A stretch of DNA of 64,000 bases, from positions 68,901,001 through 68,965,000 of the forward strand of contig CM075656.1 of assembly GCA_037953625.1 (NCBI GenBank), given 5' to 3'. The notes beneath the pieces were generated by a model. It searched no databases, was not told the DNA's origin, and saw nothing but the letters and a program-made list of their open reading frames with translations. Positions 1-10,700 of the stretch are shown here, in pieces (the stretch's first letter is position 1; each line of letters begins with the position of its first letter). The stretch comes from Crotalaria pallida (lineage: Eukaryota > Streptophyta > Magnoliopsida > Fabales > Fabaceae). The position numbers and the translations under genes are program-made.

Positions 1-183
1 TACATGCAACAGATGCATGTGGACTTCAAAGTTTACAATCCCAGCATTAAGCCGATCCGACTTGATGCAGAAAACTTTCAGAAACCCATAGTAGATAAGT
101 GCTTAATGGAAAACTATGGAGTTGCAATTGTCGAAATGGACAAGGCCGTTGAGCAGCGACCTTCGACCAGCACTAATGGTTGA
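1..183 (+). pseudogene. Tat pol, segment upstream of RT (frame 1)
   Basis: Frame 1 is open from the window edge to a TGA at 181-183 and reads as pol sequence upstream of the reverse transcriptase. The continuation of the polyprotein lies in frame 2, so a frameshift has occurred somewhere within about 116-180. The protease that should precede this part is outside the window. No catalytic motif is visible in the segment. Confidence 0.5.
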
Positions 184-949
184 TCGACAGTTAGAAAGAC
201 TGTCGGCCTATGTGGCCGACAGAATGCAATGCACTATTCAGACAGGTGCATTCCAGGATTGTATCGTAGATGATAGTCCTTTGGGATTCGAAAGAGGATG
301 GATGGATGAAGAAGTTCGATTCATCAGTGAGGATCCCAGAGATGAGGTTAATTTGGGAACGGCTGAAAAGCCAAAACCAATTTATGTAAGCGCGTTGTTA
401 GAGGAAGAATTCCGACAGAAACTCATTGATCTCATCAAAGAGAACCAAGATTGTTTTTCTTGGGAGTACGAGGACATGCTGGGACTCGACAGAGAATTAG
501 TCGAACAGAGGCTGACCTTACGACCTGATCACAAGCCAATTAAACAAGCAGTTCGACAGTTCGCACCTGATGTAGTTCTCAAAATTAAAGATGAGATCGA
601 AAGATTGTTGAAAGCCAAGTTCATCAGAACGGCAAGGTATGTCGAATGGATGGCAAATATAGTCCCTGTGGTGAAGAAGAATGGAAAAATGCGACTTTGT
701 GTCTATTTCAGGGATCTAAATAGTGCCACACCAAAAGACGAATACCCGATGCCGATAGCTGACATGCTGGTAGATTCAGCATCCTGCCATAAGGTAATGA
801 GTTTGTTGGATGCTTTTTCAGGTTATAATCAGATTTTTATTGCTGAAGGAGACGTGTCGAAGACGGCGTTCAGATGTCCAGGAGCGCTAGGAACCTTTGA
901 ATGGGTAATGATGCCGTTTGGACTCAAGAATGCAGGAGCAACATATTAA
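116..949 (+). pseudogene. Tat pol: N-terminal half of reverse transcriptase
   Basis: This 277-codon piece covers the linker before the reverse transcriptase and its fingers and first palm motifs. Visible are the substrate-binding block around residues 190-205 (KMRLCVYFRDLNSA), the palm block LLDAFSGYNQ with the first catalytic aspartate, and the MPFGLKNAGATY block at the end. The conserved VDFR/VDYR block reads VYFR here, so an invariant aspartate is replaced by tyrosine. A TAA at 947-949 ends the piece just after the MPFGLKNA block, and the same frame continues at 956. The start at 116 is only the first ATG in the frame and is not a true start. Confidence 0.85.
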
Positions 950-955
950 AGGGCA

Positions 956-1240
956 ATGAACCTGATTTTTCACGATATGATTGGAAAGTTCTTGGAGGTA
1001 TACATCGATGACGTGGTGATTAAGTCAGATACTCAAGAGGAGCATTTGGAAAGCCTGGAAAAGGCATTCGTTAGAATGAGGAGGCACAAACTAAGGATGA
1101 ATCCAGTTAAATGCACCTTTGGAGTTACTGCTGGTCAGTTTTTGGGGTTTCTCGTCCACAGAAATGGCATCGAGGTCGACAAGAATAAGGCCAAGGCAAT
1201 CATAGAAGCATCACCTCCGACAAATAAGAAAGAGGTTTAG
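956..1240 (+). pseudogene. Tat pol: reverse transcriptase catalytic YIDD segment
   Basis: This is the direct in-frame continuation of the preceding piece after one stop codon. It carries the catalytic box (EVYIDDVVIKSD, residues about 15-26) and the thumb-side block GQFLGFLVHRNGIEVD. It ends at a TAG at 1238-1240, after which the same frame continues at 1241 with the connection block. Both interrupting stops (TAA 947-949, TAG 1238-1240) are single-codon events without a change of frame. Confidence 0.85.
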
Positions 1241-1255
1241 TCATTCCTTGGCAAG

Positions 1256-3601
1256 GTGAATTATTTGAGAAGGTTCATATCAAATCTGTCGGGAAGAACT
1301 AGAGCCTTTGCACCTCTCGTAAAGTTGAAGCGGGAGGAAGATTTTAAATGGGGACCGGAACAACAAGCGGCGCTTGATGACTTGAAGACATATTTATCAA
1401 CACCACCAGTCATGATGCCGCCTCAGCCAGGTTTTCCTTTAAAATTGTATATATCAGCCTCTGATTACACTATAGGAAGTATGTTAGCTCAAGAAAATGA
1501 AAATGGTGTAGAAAGGGCTGTATTTTATTTGAGTAGAGTGTTGAATGATGCCGAAACACGGTATAGTGCAATAGAAAAACTATGTTTAGCACTCTATTTC
1601 TCTTGTACAAAACTTAAACATTATATGAAAAGTTTCCATGTTTTAGTTTTGTCAAAGTCTGACGTGATTAAGTACATGCTATCCAAGCCAATCATACATG
1701 GCAGGATTGGTAAATGGACTTTAGCGTTAATTGAATTTTCACTTCAATATGTACCATTAAAAGCCGTCAAAGGCCAGGTGGTAGCCGACTTTTTGGCGGA
1801 TAACCCGTGTTTAGACATGGCTTTGTCTGTTAATGTTGTCGGCTTAAGGCCTTGGACGATGTATTTTGATGGATCATCACATAAGAAAGGGGCAGGAGTT
1901 GGAATACTACTCATATCCCCTGAAAGATTTCCTACGGAATTTATGTTCAACCTTAAATATCAATGTTCGAATAACGAAGCTGAGTATGAGGCTATTTTAA
2001 TCGGCCTTGAAATATTAATCTTTTTAAAAGCCAAAAATGTGGCTATCAAAGGAGATTCTCAGTTAGTTATTAAACAATTGGTTGGCGAATACAAGTGTTT
2101 AAGTCCAAAGTTGGCTAAATATCGTGATATGGCACGAAAGATGATGCGCCAATTCGACGATGTTTCAGTCGAACATGTATACAGGTGTCATAATCAAAAG
2201 GCCAATCATTTGGCCCAAATTGCATCTAGATACCGTATATCCAAGAAGACTTTGGACAAAGCGACATGGATCGAAGAAATGTTATATCCCCCTCATGAGA
2301 GAGAAGTAATGGTGAACGCACTAGCATCTGAAGATGATTGGAGGAAACCCATAGCAGAGTACTTGGCGGATCCATCCCTCGATGTCGAACGAAGGTTGAA
2401 GCTGAAAGCAACCAAGTTCACGTTACTAGGAGGTGACTTGTACCACAAATCAGTCGACGGCAATTTGGAGGTATGCCTCGACAAGGAAGACGCTTTCATA
2501 GCCTTGGCGGAAGTCCATGAAGGAATATGTGGAGCACACCAGGCAGGAGAAAAGATGAAATGGATACTCAGGAGACAAAGAGTATTCTGGCCTACTTTGA
2601 TATCCGATTGCATGAATTTTGCGAAGTCGTGTGAAGAATGCCAAAAACATGGCTACATTCAAAACGTCCCAGCAGGGGAATTGCACTCGATTATCAAGCC
2701 TTGGCCTTTTAGAGGATGGGCACTAGATGTGATTGGAGAAATTGTCCCTCATTCTTCTAAAGGTCATTCAAGGATATTGGTGGGTGTCGACTATTTTACC
2801 AAATGGGTAGAAGCTATACCCCTGGTGAAGGTTGAACAAGAACAAGTAATTGATTTTATTGAGGACCATATCGTTTGTCGATTTGGGATTCCCGAGACTA
2901 TTACTACAGATCAAGCATCTATTTTCTTGGGAAGCAAATTGAAGGGTTATTTGGCATCAAGAAGAATCAAGTTACTGACTTCGACACCCTACTATGCACA
3001 GGCCAATGGACAAGCGGAAGCAGCCAACAAGTGGATTATTAATATCATCAAGAAACAAATTAAGAGCAAACCACGAAATTGGCACGAAGCACTTACTCCA
3101 GCGTTGTGGGCAATTCGGAATTCTCCAAATGAAGCAACGGGTACGACTCCTTATATGCTAACATATGGCCACGAGGCCATGTTACCAGTCGAAATCAATT
3201 TGAAATCAATACGATTTCAAAGGCAACATGAAATGCCTACGAATGACTATTGGAATGCCATGTTAGACGAGTTAAATGAGGTGCACGATGAAAGACTGTT
3301 GGCGTTGGAAAATATCATGCGACAGAAAGAGAAAATTGCTAGATATTACGATGCCAAAGTTAAGTTTAAGTCGTTCTTACCGGATGAATTAGTATGGAAA
3401 GTAATCTTATCCATCAACGAGCATTCGAATGAATATGGCAAGTGGTCACCAAAGTGGGAAGGACCATTTAAAGTATTAAGATTTTATTCGGGCAATGCAT
3501 ACGAATTAGTCGATGTCGGAACGGGGAAAAAGATTAAAGCAATTAACGGCAAGTATTTGAAAAAATATAAGCCGACAATGACAGAAGTGGAAATACATTA
3601 A
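1256..3601 (+). pseudogene. Tat pol: RNase H, second RNase H-like domain, integrase
   Basis: This 781-codon piece completes pol. Residues about 60-190 are the gypsy-type RNase H, ending in VVADFLADNP. Residues about 198-330 are a second RNase H-like domain with MYFDGSSHKKGAGVG, NNEAEYEAILIGL and the GDSQLVI block. The integrase follows: a zinc finger (HQAGEKMKW to CEECQKHG), then a DDE core seen at ALDVIGEI, ITTDQASIF and NGQAEAANKW, and a C-terminal GPFKV block. It stops at a TAA at 3599-3601. The tandem RNase H arrangement is what points to the Tat lineage. It is intact internally but cut off from the 5' half of pol by two stops and a frameshift. Confidence 0.9.
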
Positions 3602-3670
3602 TTCAAGAATTGCGGAATCCATAAAAAATAAAATAAAATACAAGAATCAAATACAATAAAGGAAAAGAAT

Positions 3671-4492
3671 TCATCCAAAAAGATTGCCAAAGGAACGCCA
3701 TTCCATGGCGAAAGCATCTCTGCGTCGGATTCCAGTCCTATATCCTTGAAGATAAGTACCCAAAGTGTCCGTGATCTGCTGATAAGGCACCACCAAAGCG
3801 TCAACTTTGGCAGCCAATTCTTGACGGTTGGTTTTGACGGATTCCAGGTATTGAGTCAGGTCCAGTTGATCTTGTTCCCGACGCGCCAATTCTTCCTTCA
3901 GCTCTCGAATTTTGGCTCCATTCTCTTCCAGTTGTCGAAGTGTGGTGTTAATCTTAGAAGAACAGTCGGCGTCCTCCCGTTCTGAATCCATGAAATCGGT
4001 CTCCATTTTGCTTTGATTTGCTTTGACATCTTCATAGGCTTTGATGTCATTCAAAATCTTTGGACTTTCAGTAGTCCAATTATTCACAAATTGCTGCAAC
4101 CCATTCAATTTAGATTTTACATCTCCCGAAGTGGGGTTTTGCAAAAGTGAAGTGATGGTGGAGGACAAGATCTCAATAGTAGAAGAATCATCCAGCAATT
4201 GATCAAAAGGCCGACAACAGACGTTCTTCAAAGTCACCATCAATTGATCCGCAACCGGTTCCGTCTCTCTCAAAGGAGAAATCATGGCCGCCTCAACAGA
4301 TCGTGCTTTGGCCATTAATTCTCGAAGAGCGACAAAAGCAGTAGAGGAGGAGCTCTGAACCGAAGGAGCCATGGCAACAGTTGGAAGCGTACAAGAAGGA
4401 ATTTCAACAGGAGCGGCGGCAACAGGATTAGATGTAGCAGGAACTGATAAGCTGCCGTCAAAACCTTCAACTTGGGCTGAGTTGTTGGGGAT
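3671..4492 (-). CDS. Antisense PMD gene, exon 3 (coiled-coil C-terminus)
   Basis: This exon begins right after a polypyrimidine tract and CAG acceptor (TTTTCCTTCAG) and continues in phase 0 from exon 2. It encodes a Glu/Lys/Gln-rich helical region, for example ENGAKIRELKEELARREQDQ, with heptad-like spacing that suggests a coiled coil. It ends RRRDAFAMEWRSFGNLFG before the stop at 3671-3673. The joined exons give about 1073 residues from ATG 7015, or 1096 from 7084. The stop lies only about 70 bp beyond the end of pol on the other strand, so the two coding units converge tail to tail. Confidence 0.65.
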   Translation of the reverse strand: MPNNSAQVEGFDGSLSVPATSNPVAAAPVEIPSCTLPTVAMAPSVQSSSSTAFVALRELMAKARSVEAAMISPLRETEPVADQLMVTLKNVCCRPFDQLLDDSSTIEILSSTITSLLQNPTSGDVKSKLNGLQQFVNNWTTESPKILNDIKAYEDVKANQSKMETDFMDSEREDADCSSKINTTLRQLEENGAKIRELKEELARREQDQLDLTQYLESVKTNRQELAAKVDALVVPYQQITDTLGTYLQGYRTGIRRRDAFAMEWRSFGNLFG

Positions 4493-4568
4493 CTGAAGGA
4501 AAATAAAACAAGGTTGGTAAAGATCTTTTAATGCTACACAAAGGGTGAATGAGTAAATGTGCAAATAC
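4493..4568 (-). other. Predicted intron 2 of antisense PMD gene
   Basis: It is 76 bp, begins GTATTTG and ends TTTTCCTTCAG, in phase 0. It is AT-rich compared with the flanking exons and of normal size for a short plant intron. Reading through it instead would end exon 2 in an unrelated tail. Confidence 0.7.
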
Positions 4569-5386
4569 CTCAAAGGAAGGGCCACATGCATTCGTTGTCT
4601 CAGGGTCCACGACAGCAACAGGAGATTCCACTACGTGAGAATCTATGTCAAGAGGCTCAGTGTCGGCAACGACTTGGTTAGAGCCTTGAACAACAACTTC
4701 AACTGCGGCTGAAGAAGAAGTGTCGTCAAGACACCGTTGCATGGAAGCCTCGATGGAATGCAGCCGTTCAGTTTGGTCAAATGCGACGTCGCCATGAGGT
4801 TCATCCGAAGAAAACTCATCAAGAACCACGTATCGGCGAGCAGGACGCCTTTGCAGTTGGATGCTGGTATCCTCGACTAAATCCTCTTCCATGAATGGAT
4901 TAAGTGTTGGAGTTGGAAGAAATTCGCCAGCATGAGGGTCGTGACGGGAAACGTCAACAAACAGATCCGCCGCATCACCATGTGTTCTTTGAGTAGTAAC
5001 ATGAGGAGACGGCTCTCTGATGACGACACCCATGGCCTTTGGACGTGGTTGTGATGGAGTTTTGGATGAAGGATGTGAAGAAGGAAGGATCGGAGGAGCA
5101 GATGAAGCGGTAGATACTTGAAGCTTTTTGGAAAGAGGATGAACCAGGGAACTATCAGTTCTTTCAGGATCGGCATGAGACTTGTTTGACGGCCGATCTG
5201 TTCGTTCCTTATGTGCTCTCTTAGACCCGACAAAATCATCAATAGGGTCATGGTGGCGCCGTTTCTTTTGTTTCTTGGGTGACGAAGGGTCACCACCTCT
5301 TTTCTTTGAGGCATTAGCCTTTATCGCCGCAGAATAGTCAATAAGATTCGGCTTGGCCATTACAAAGAAGATAACAAATAAGAAAG
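4569..5386 (-). CDS. Antisense PMD gene, exon 2 (low-complexity linker)
   Basis: This exon continues the reading frame after the first intron. The protein part is rich in Lys, Arg, Ser and Pro at its start (KKRGGDPSSPKKQKKRRHH looks like a nuclear localisation signal) and becomes acidic later. No enzymatic motif is seen. It ends at a donor of the form GAG|GTATTTG in phase 0. If translated alone, the frame could begin at MAKPNLIDYS, so a separate protein cannot be excluded. The phase match on both sides favours one spliced gene. Confidence 0.6.
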
Positions 5387-5433
5387 CTGAAAAGAGAAGA
5401 AGGAAAAAAGACAAAATGACTAAGTACTCTTAC
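5387..5433 (-). other. Predicted intron 1 of antisense PMD gene (47 bp)
   Basis: The donor is GTAAGAG and the acceptor is a strong polypyrimidine run ending TCTTTTCAG. Removing it joins exon 1 (phase 1) to exon 2 in frame. At 47 bp it is shorter than typical plant introns. The other acceptor and donor I tried nearby (AG at 5352-5353, GT about 20 bases upstream) give an early stop. Confidence 0.45.
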
Positions 5434-7084
5434 CAGTTTTGTCGGACGCTACATCTGATGGAGTCCTTGCACTCATCCTGTCGACAATAATGTCGTAAGC
5501 CACGTGGTAAGTGTTGAAGTACAGTTCCCACCAACGCACAAAATTTGGACTAGCCAAAAAGCAAGGGGTAAAGCCGACAAGGTTGAAACGGCTAAGGAAA
5601 GCAAGGTTCTTCGACACGAACCGATTCAACACGGTTTTCCAAGAAGATTTGAAGTCCATTAACTGACCATGGTGGAATTCTTGGGATACCGACGCAAGCA
5701 TGGGGGCTGGCAAGCCTTGACAAAGACCAAATTGTCTCGACACACAGTTGGGATAATGAAGAAAAATTTCTTTTTCTTCATAGGCAGTAGAGTCAGGAGA
5801 ACCGCCAAATAAAACCCTTTGACTCAAGTAATGTCCCCAAAGGACATCATTCAGTTGTCTTGCTGCAGCATTGGAACCTGGATAGGGAAGACGAAACCAG
5901 TCGGGCCCAACAGCTCTTTCAACGAAAGGAGAAAAGTCGAGGTCTTCAGACGACATAGAAATGTTGGCGAAAATCTTCATGAAATGAAGAAAAGTGTTGG
6001 TACGCGATGACAGCACAGGAACTTCATAATTTGCTGCCAAACAACCATAATTGAACCGGAAAGAACAAACGCTATTGTGTGTTGGCATCATATGCCGTTT
6101 CAGAATGGCATTCAACCACAGGTGCAAAAGCCAAGTAGGACCTCCGACATTGGTTACTTGTTGTTTGTGAAGTCGAATGGTGTCGGAAACATGGCTTATT
6201 GTCGAATACAATTTCGCCAAGAGAAGTTGGCTGAGAGCCACATGCCTTTCTTCATGCAGGATCGTGGCTAAGGGCACTAGAGATTTGTTTACTTGTCGAG
6301 ACTTGGTGCAAAAGACAAAAGCACTTAGCCACACTGTGAGAAACTCGACATGTTCTTCATTGCTAATAGTAGGGTTATCCCTATAATCATCCAGGCGCGC
6401 CTCGACATAGTTGCTGAAAGCAAAAGACCCATCACTAATTTGTACAACATCATTGGGTTTGCTTTCAACAGTCAGAAGTTCCCCATCGGGTCGAAGGCTA
6501 GTCAAAGCAGCAACATCAAAAAGGGTAGGGGTCATCATGCCGTATCGGAAGTGGAAGCAGTTAGTTCGACGGCACCAGAAATAGCATGCAGCGCCAAAGA
6601 GTCCGTCATCGTAATGAAGGTTGCAAGTTGTCAGAATTAGAAGGTCTTCGAAACCGGCCCTTTTCCAAGATTCCCTCTTGTGAGGACGAAGCCTATCATA
6701 CCACTCGATAAACTTGGGGAATGGTTTTACATTCCTAAGAACTCTACGGGAATGTTCTTTGTCAAAGTGGCAAGTGTAAACGGGGTTGAGCGTCGCCACG
6801 AGACGGAGCACATCAGGATGGGAGAGTGGGAAGTTAGCACTCATAACAGGATCACGAGACTCTGCTACAGTCATTAAAGGGCCCAAAAAAGCAGGAGAAG
6901 GATTGACAGGTACACCATCAGTAGGGATAAAGGAAGTCGCTGGAATTATCAGACTACGTTCATGGTAGGGGACTTCCAAATCAATTTCGGGGTCATGAAC
7001 GCCTTGGATTGCCATTTTGAAGTTAGGGTTTTGAAGAAGAAAAAAGGTTTTCGAAGCAGAAAGAGAGGATGCAGTGGTAAACAA
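5434..7084 (-). CDS. Antisense plant-mobile-domain protein, exon 1 (PMD)
   Basis: This is the first and largest exon of a gene running against the Tat pol. The protein resembles the plant mobile domain family (aminotransferase-like PMD, relatives of MAIN/MAIL1 and of transposon-borne copies). Seen here are the FIEWYDRLRPHKRESWKRAGFEDLL region, the GMMTPTLFDVAALTSL region and a WLLHLWLNAIL segment. Two starts are possible: ATG at 7084, or ATG at 7015 (MAIQGVHDPEIDLEV), 23 codons in. I prefer 7015 because the intervening stretch looks like a leader with an AACCCTAA motif. The exon has no internal stop. It ends at a good splice donor (G|GTAAGAG, phase 1). PMD genes are known passengers of MuDR and Ty3/gypsy elements. 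What the protein does for the element is unknown. Confidence 0.75.
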
Positions 7085-7120
7085 GGAAAGATAAAGGGGG
7101 ATAATGTTTATCGATCAAGT

Positions 7121-7128
7121 TTAAATAG
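7121..7128 (-). promoter_or_regulatory. Candidate TATA element of the antisense gene
   Basis: The minus strand reads CTATTTAA here, 37-44 bp upstream of the first ATG of the antisense PMD gene and over 100 bp upstream of the preferred ATG at 7015. The leader between them is purine-rich and contains an AACCCTAA motif, as in many plant 5' leaders. This is inference from spacing only. Confidence 0.35.
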
Positions 7129-7339
7129 GAAGTGAAAAGACGGGTGAGACCAACACAATGGTCCAATAGAAAGCGTCAGTTCAAAAAGATAAACTAGCCG
7201 TTCCAGAATCCTAATGATGAAAGGACATTCCAAAAAGATACAACTTTTGGTATCCTCCGAAAAGATGTGTCGCACACCAAAACTTGGGGGGCCTCTGTTA
7301 ACGGAAAATCGAAATCGACAAAGGGTTGTGAATGTCGGA

Positions 7340-7379
7340 TGTATAAGTGACGTCGACGGAAGTGTACTTAAGCGTTTTG
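7340..7379 (+). repeat. Degenerate 3' UTR repeat unit, left of copia insertion
   Basis: The motif AAGTGACGTCGACGGAAGTG here recurs, diverged, at 17499, 17575 and 17616 on the other side of the copia element. The insertion therefore landed within a short tandem array in the Tat 3' untranslated region. Hypervariable tandem repeats at this location are known for Tat elements. Confidence 0.5.
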
Positions 7380-8755
7380 TGTTGGAAACCAACAAGCGAG
7401 TAAAATAACCTTCTAGAGGGGGGTGAATAGAATGGTTAAACCACGATGTACGATTTTCGAAAAGGAATCAAAAACAGTTCAATTTAGTCAATTTTAACTG
7501 ATCTACTCGAGTAACCTGCAACTTACTCGAGTATTCCTGAAAGATGATTTTTACTTAATCGAGTATTACTCGATTAACCACTGTTAAATCACAGAAAATC
7601 AGAATTCAATTCAAAACGATTCTTCAACGAAAATCAATGAATCAAGAAATAAAAACACAGAGAATCAATTACAAATCAATTAATGAAATAATAACGATTG
7701 CGTAATTGAAAGCCCCAATTCTAATTCTAAATTGATTTTACGTTTTGATCGATTTTAATAACGAAAATATGAAAAAAGCTCAAGAACGAAGAACACGGTG
7801 ATTTTAGCCTGGTTCACTCATAAACGATGAGCTACATCCAGTCCACCCTCTCTGGATTGGGTGATTTGCTACACTATGAAATGAAAGATTAGTATACACC
7901 AATGTTAGAATCCTCTCTTACACTCGATCCTAACCCTTTGTTAATTGAAGTACCAATTCAATTAACTCTACCCAATCTTTATTTCAATCTTCGTTCTTCC
8001 TCAATCAAAAGTCGCTTTTGATTCGAATGAGCTTCAAGCAATGAAATCCCCGATTGCTCCAAGGTAGTGCTCCAACCTTCTTTCTTCTTCAATTTGTCAC
8101 AATTGAATCTTGTTGTTGAATCTTGAATGTGTAACCCTTTGTTACAAATGAATTCAACTAGAAATGTTCAAAGAACTATGAATCTCTAAAATTGAAACCA
8201 AAAGAATGAATTGTGTTTGTAAATTGAGATTCAAATGAACATGATAGAGAGTATGTAAAATCAGAGAGTTTTTGCTCAAGAAAATTGTAAGAATGTGTGA
8301 AAAATGCTGTATGAAAAAATAAGGTTCGTAACCTTTGCCAAAATGAAAATGAAAGCCTTTTAAACTTTCAGATATAACAGTTTTACTCGAGTAAACGAGT
8401 TCTTAATCCAGTACTACTCGATTAATCTGACTCATACTCGATTAAACACTGCTAAAAGCCTTTTCTTTTAAAAATCATTTTTCACCTATTTATTTAGAAA
8501 AGATCTTGAGCCATTTTTCTCTATCAATGCAATCTCAATTCTAAACATAATCAATTCTTTAATTTCAATTGAGATTTCTAATCCTAATTCTACCACCCAT
8601 ACTCATATAAAAAAAATAATAAAACAATTACAATACACATATATGAGAAAGTGATAAAACTAGTCCTTGATAAATTGTTGTTGTAGGATTGCCATATTGA
8701 CTTATGACTTGTCTTCATCAAAACACACAATTGAATGCCTTGCCTTGCATCTTCA
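7380..8755 (-). repeat. 3' LTR of the copia element
   Basis: It matches 16157-17490 almost throughout. It contains TACTCGAGTA at 7504-7513 and 7524-7533. An 11-bp inverted repeat (TTAATCGAGTA, one base, TACTCGATTAA) lies at 7556-7578, and another TACTCGAGTA at 8384-8393. It retains a stretch of about 42 bp near 8686-8728 that the 5' LTR lacks. Confidence 0.9.
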
Positions 8756-8877
8756 ATCTCCCCCTTTTTGATGAATGACAAACAATATCTCCATACTCCC
8801 CCTAAATGTATGCACACTTAGGAAAAGTGTAATCAACCTACAAAAATAACAATTCCAACCTTTCTCCCCCTTTTGGC
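8756..8877 (-). promoter_or_regulatory. Polypurine tract and two further PPT-like tracts
   Basis: On the minus strand AAAAAGGGGGAGAT (8756-8769) abuts the 3' LTR and is the expected plus-strand primer. Two more purine runs lie close by: TTTAGGGGGAG (8796-8806) and CCAAAAGGGGGAGAAA (8862-8877). Multiplied polypurine tracts have been reported as a Sirevirus feature, which supports the family assignment. Confidence 0.7.
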
Positions 8878-9211
8878 ATTAATCAAAATATAACAATAAA
8901 CCGTGCCAAAGGTGAGAATTAGAAACACACAATAACCATATTTCAAACTATATAAAAGATATGTAAGGATATAAACGCACAAGCACTTAAACCACATAAG
9001 AAGTGCCATAAACCATAATCCAGTACCCAAACACACATAAACAAACATAGTTCGAAACATAGAAACGAAGTCCACAAACCGGACTTGACAACGAACCAAA
9101 CAAACCATAAACCAGAGAAACATAACCCATAAACCAAAGTCTGAGACATAATCAACAAAACATGATAAAACTAAAGATAAGACGCAACACAATAGAATGC
9201 AATGCATGATA
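8878..9211. other. Copia spacer between env-position ORF and PPTs
   Basis: This is AT-rich non-coding sequence of the copia internal region. The open frames on the minus strand here are hydrophobic, without family resemblance, and look like chance. No further signal was found. Confidence 0.5.
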
Positions 9212-10264
9212 TCACTGATGTGGTGGTGGAGATTGTGGAAACATTCTCCCAAGAGCACCGAAAAAGCGATCCTCCATAGCCTGCTGACGAATAGCCAAAT
9301 TGTCAAAGCCTTGCTGAATCATCCGCTGTTGACGCTCCTCAATAGCATATTGCCTTTGCTCCATTTGTGCAAAGCGCTCATCTATCTGGCCAGAGAGACT
9401 ATCATGAAGAGCACGATAATCAAAACCAGCATGTGGCGGAGGGTGAGGTTGCTCTTGACCAGCTGGAGGAACATTCATGAAATCATCAACACAGAATGTA
9501 GGATCCGGTGGTGCATTAGAAGGACCAGCACCCATTTGCCTAGCCATTTCCTCCTCAGCTTTCTTCTGTGCCTCTATTTTCTGAATGTCAATTTTCCACA
9601 TCCAATTCTTATCAGTGGGATACTCATCTAGGCCTAAAACATGCAATAATGCAGAATTGATGCAATGTTGTTCAGTAATTGGTGTCTCTTCCTCTTCATC
9701 ATCAACTTCCACACCATAATGTTGCAAAAGTTTTGTCACAATCATAGAGTAAGGAAGAGTGGCTGAACCAACAGAACCAGCAGCTATAACCATCCTATCA
9801 AGCACAACCTTAGACCAATTGATAGGAATATGCTCTCGCAATGCATAAAAAATACGCATTTCATCATTATTCGCTTGAGCATAATTCTGGTTAGTTTTGG
9901 GCATCAAAATATACGAAATAACATACAATAAAAGCCTGCTGTCCGGAGTCATAATCCCTGCATGTTTAGTACCCTTTGACCATGTAAAACCAGCCCGCAC
10001 AGATTGAGAAAACACAGTAGAAACATCACAGTCATTCAAAATTTCACTATTCGGCTCATTAAAGAATGTGCCTTCCATACTCAAACCAAACAAGTCATGC
10101 AAGTCCTGTGGAGTAATTTTCAGTAATTTCCCTTTAACCACTGACCTATACCTTCCTTCATCATACTTAAGGTTTGCATAAAATTTTCTGACTAATCTAG
10201 GATAGATATCACAATGAAAACCTAGAAACCTTTGCAAGCCTTGTTCAATAAAAAGATTAGAACA
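9212..10264 (-). pseudogene. Env-position ORF, main part (plant transposon protein-like)
   Basis: This open frame lies downstream of pol on the same strand, where Sireviruses carry an env-like gene. The N-terminal half (YPRLVRKFYANLKYDEGRYRS, then LLKITPQDLHDLFGLSMEG) resembles the 'putative plant transposon protein' domain found in many plant retroelements. The C-terminal half is Pro-rich and then Gln/Glu-rich and probably helical (QRQYAIEERQQRMIQQGFDN). I see no signal peptide or membrane segment, so a fusogenic envelope role is not supported by the sequence. It ends at a TGA at 9212-9214. A TAG at 10265-10267 separates it from its N-terminal 58 codons. Confidence 0.7.
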
Positions 10265-10441
10265 CTAAAACCTTTGATGTAAGAGCCACTTCACATGCAT
10301 GAAGCGAATGTGTCCAAAATCCCTTCGCAAAAATCCGGCTTCCCTTTGCTTGCGAACCTCCTTAGAATAGTATTGAGAATCCAAATCCAAATTTACTCTT
10401 TGCTTCTTGCGACATCCAGTGGAAGTGGATGGAGGTGCCAT
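10265..10441 (-). pseudogene. Env-position ORF, N-terminal 58 codons
   Basis: From ATG at 10441 the frame reads a basic, Ser/Thr-containing start (MAPPSTSTGCRKKQRV) and continues to a TAG at 10265-10267. The next frame-mates belong to the 9212-10264 ORF, so a single in-frame stop splits what would be about 410 codons. The leader upstream (10442-10700) is A- and GA-rich on the minus strand. Confidence 0.6.
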
Positions 10442-10700
10442 AGATGCTCTTAGGGTTTTTTTTTTTTTTTGAATTTGGGGGTTTTTGAAATTGAGTGATG
10501 AAGTGTGAAATTGATGATATGAGAGATGTAGAATGAATGTGGGATGAAGAATATTGAAGGAAATTGAAAGAAATCAAGTAAAAGTGAGTGAAATTTGAAG
10601 AAACCGTGTGGAAAAGAGAAGAAGTTCGTGTTTTTGAGAGAGAAGAATGAACAAAAAAGAGCAGAAAAACGTGTTTAATATCTGTCAGTTTTTGCACTAT

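Noticed and set aside
8833..9306. 157-codon minus-strand hydrophobic frame, considered as an envelope transmembrane part
   Set aside because: It overlaps the end of the real env-position ORF in another frame, is rich in Leu, Cys and Phe from AT-rich DNA, and covers the polypurine tract region.
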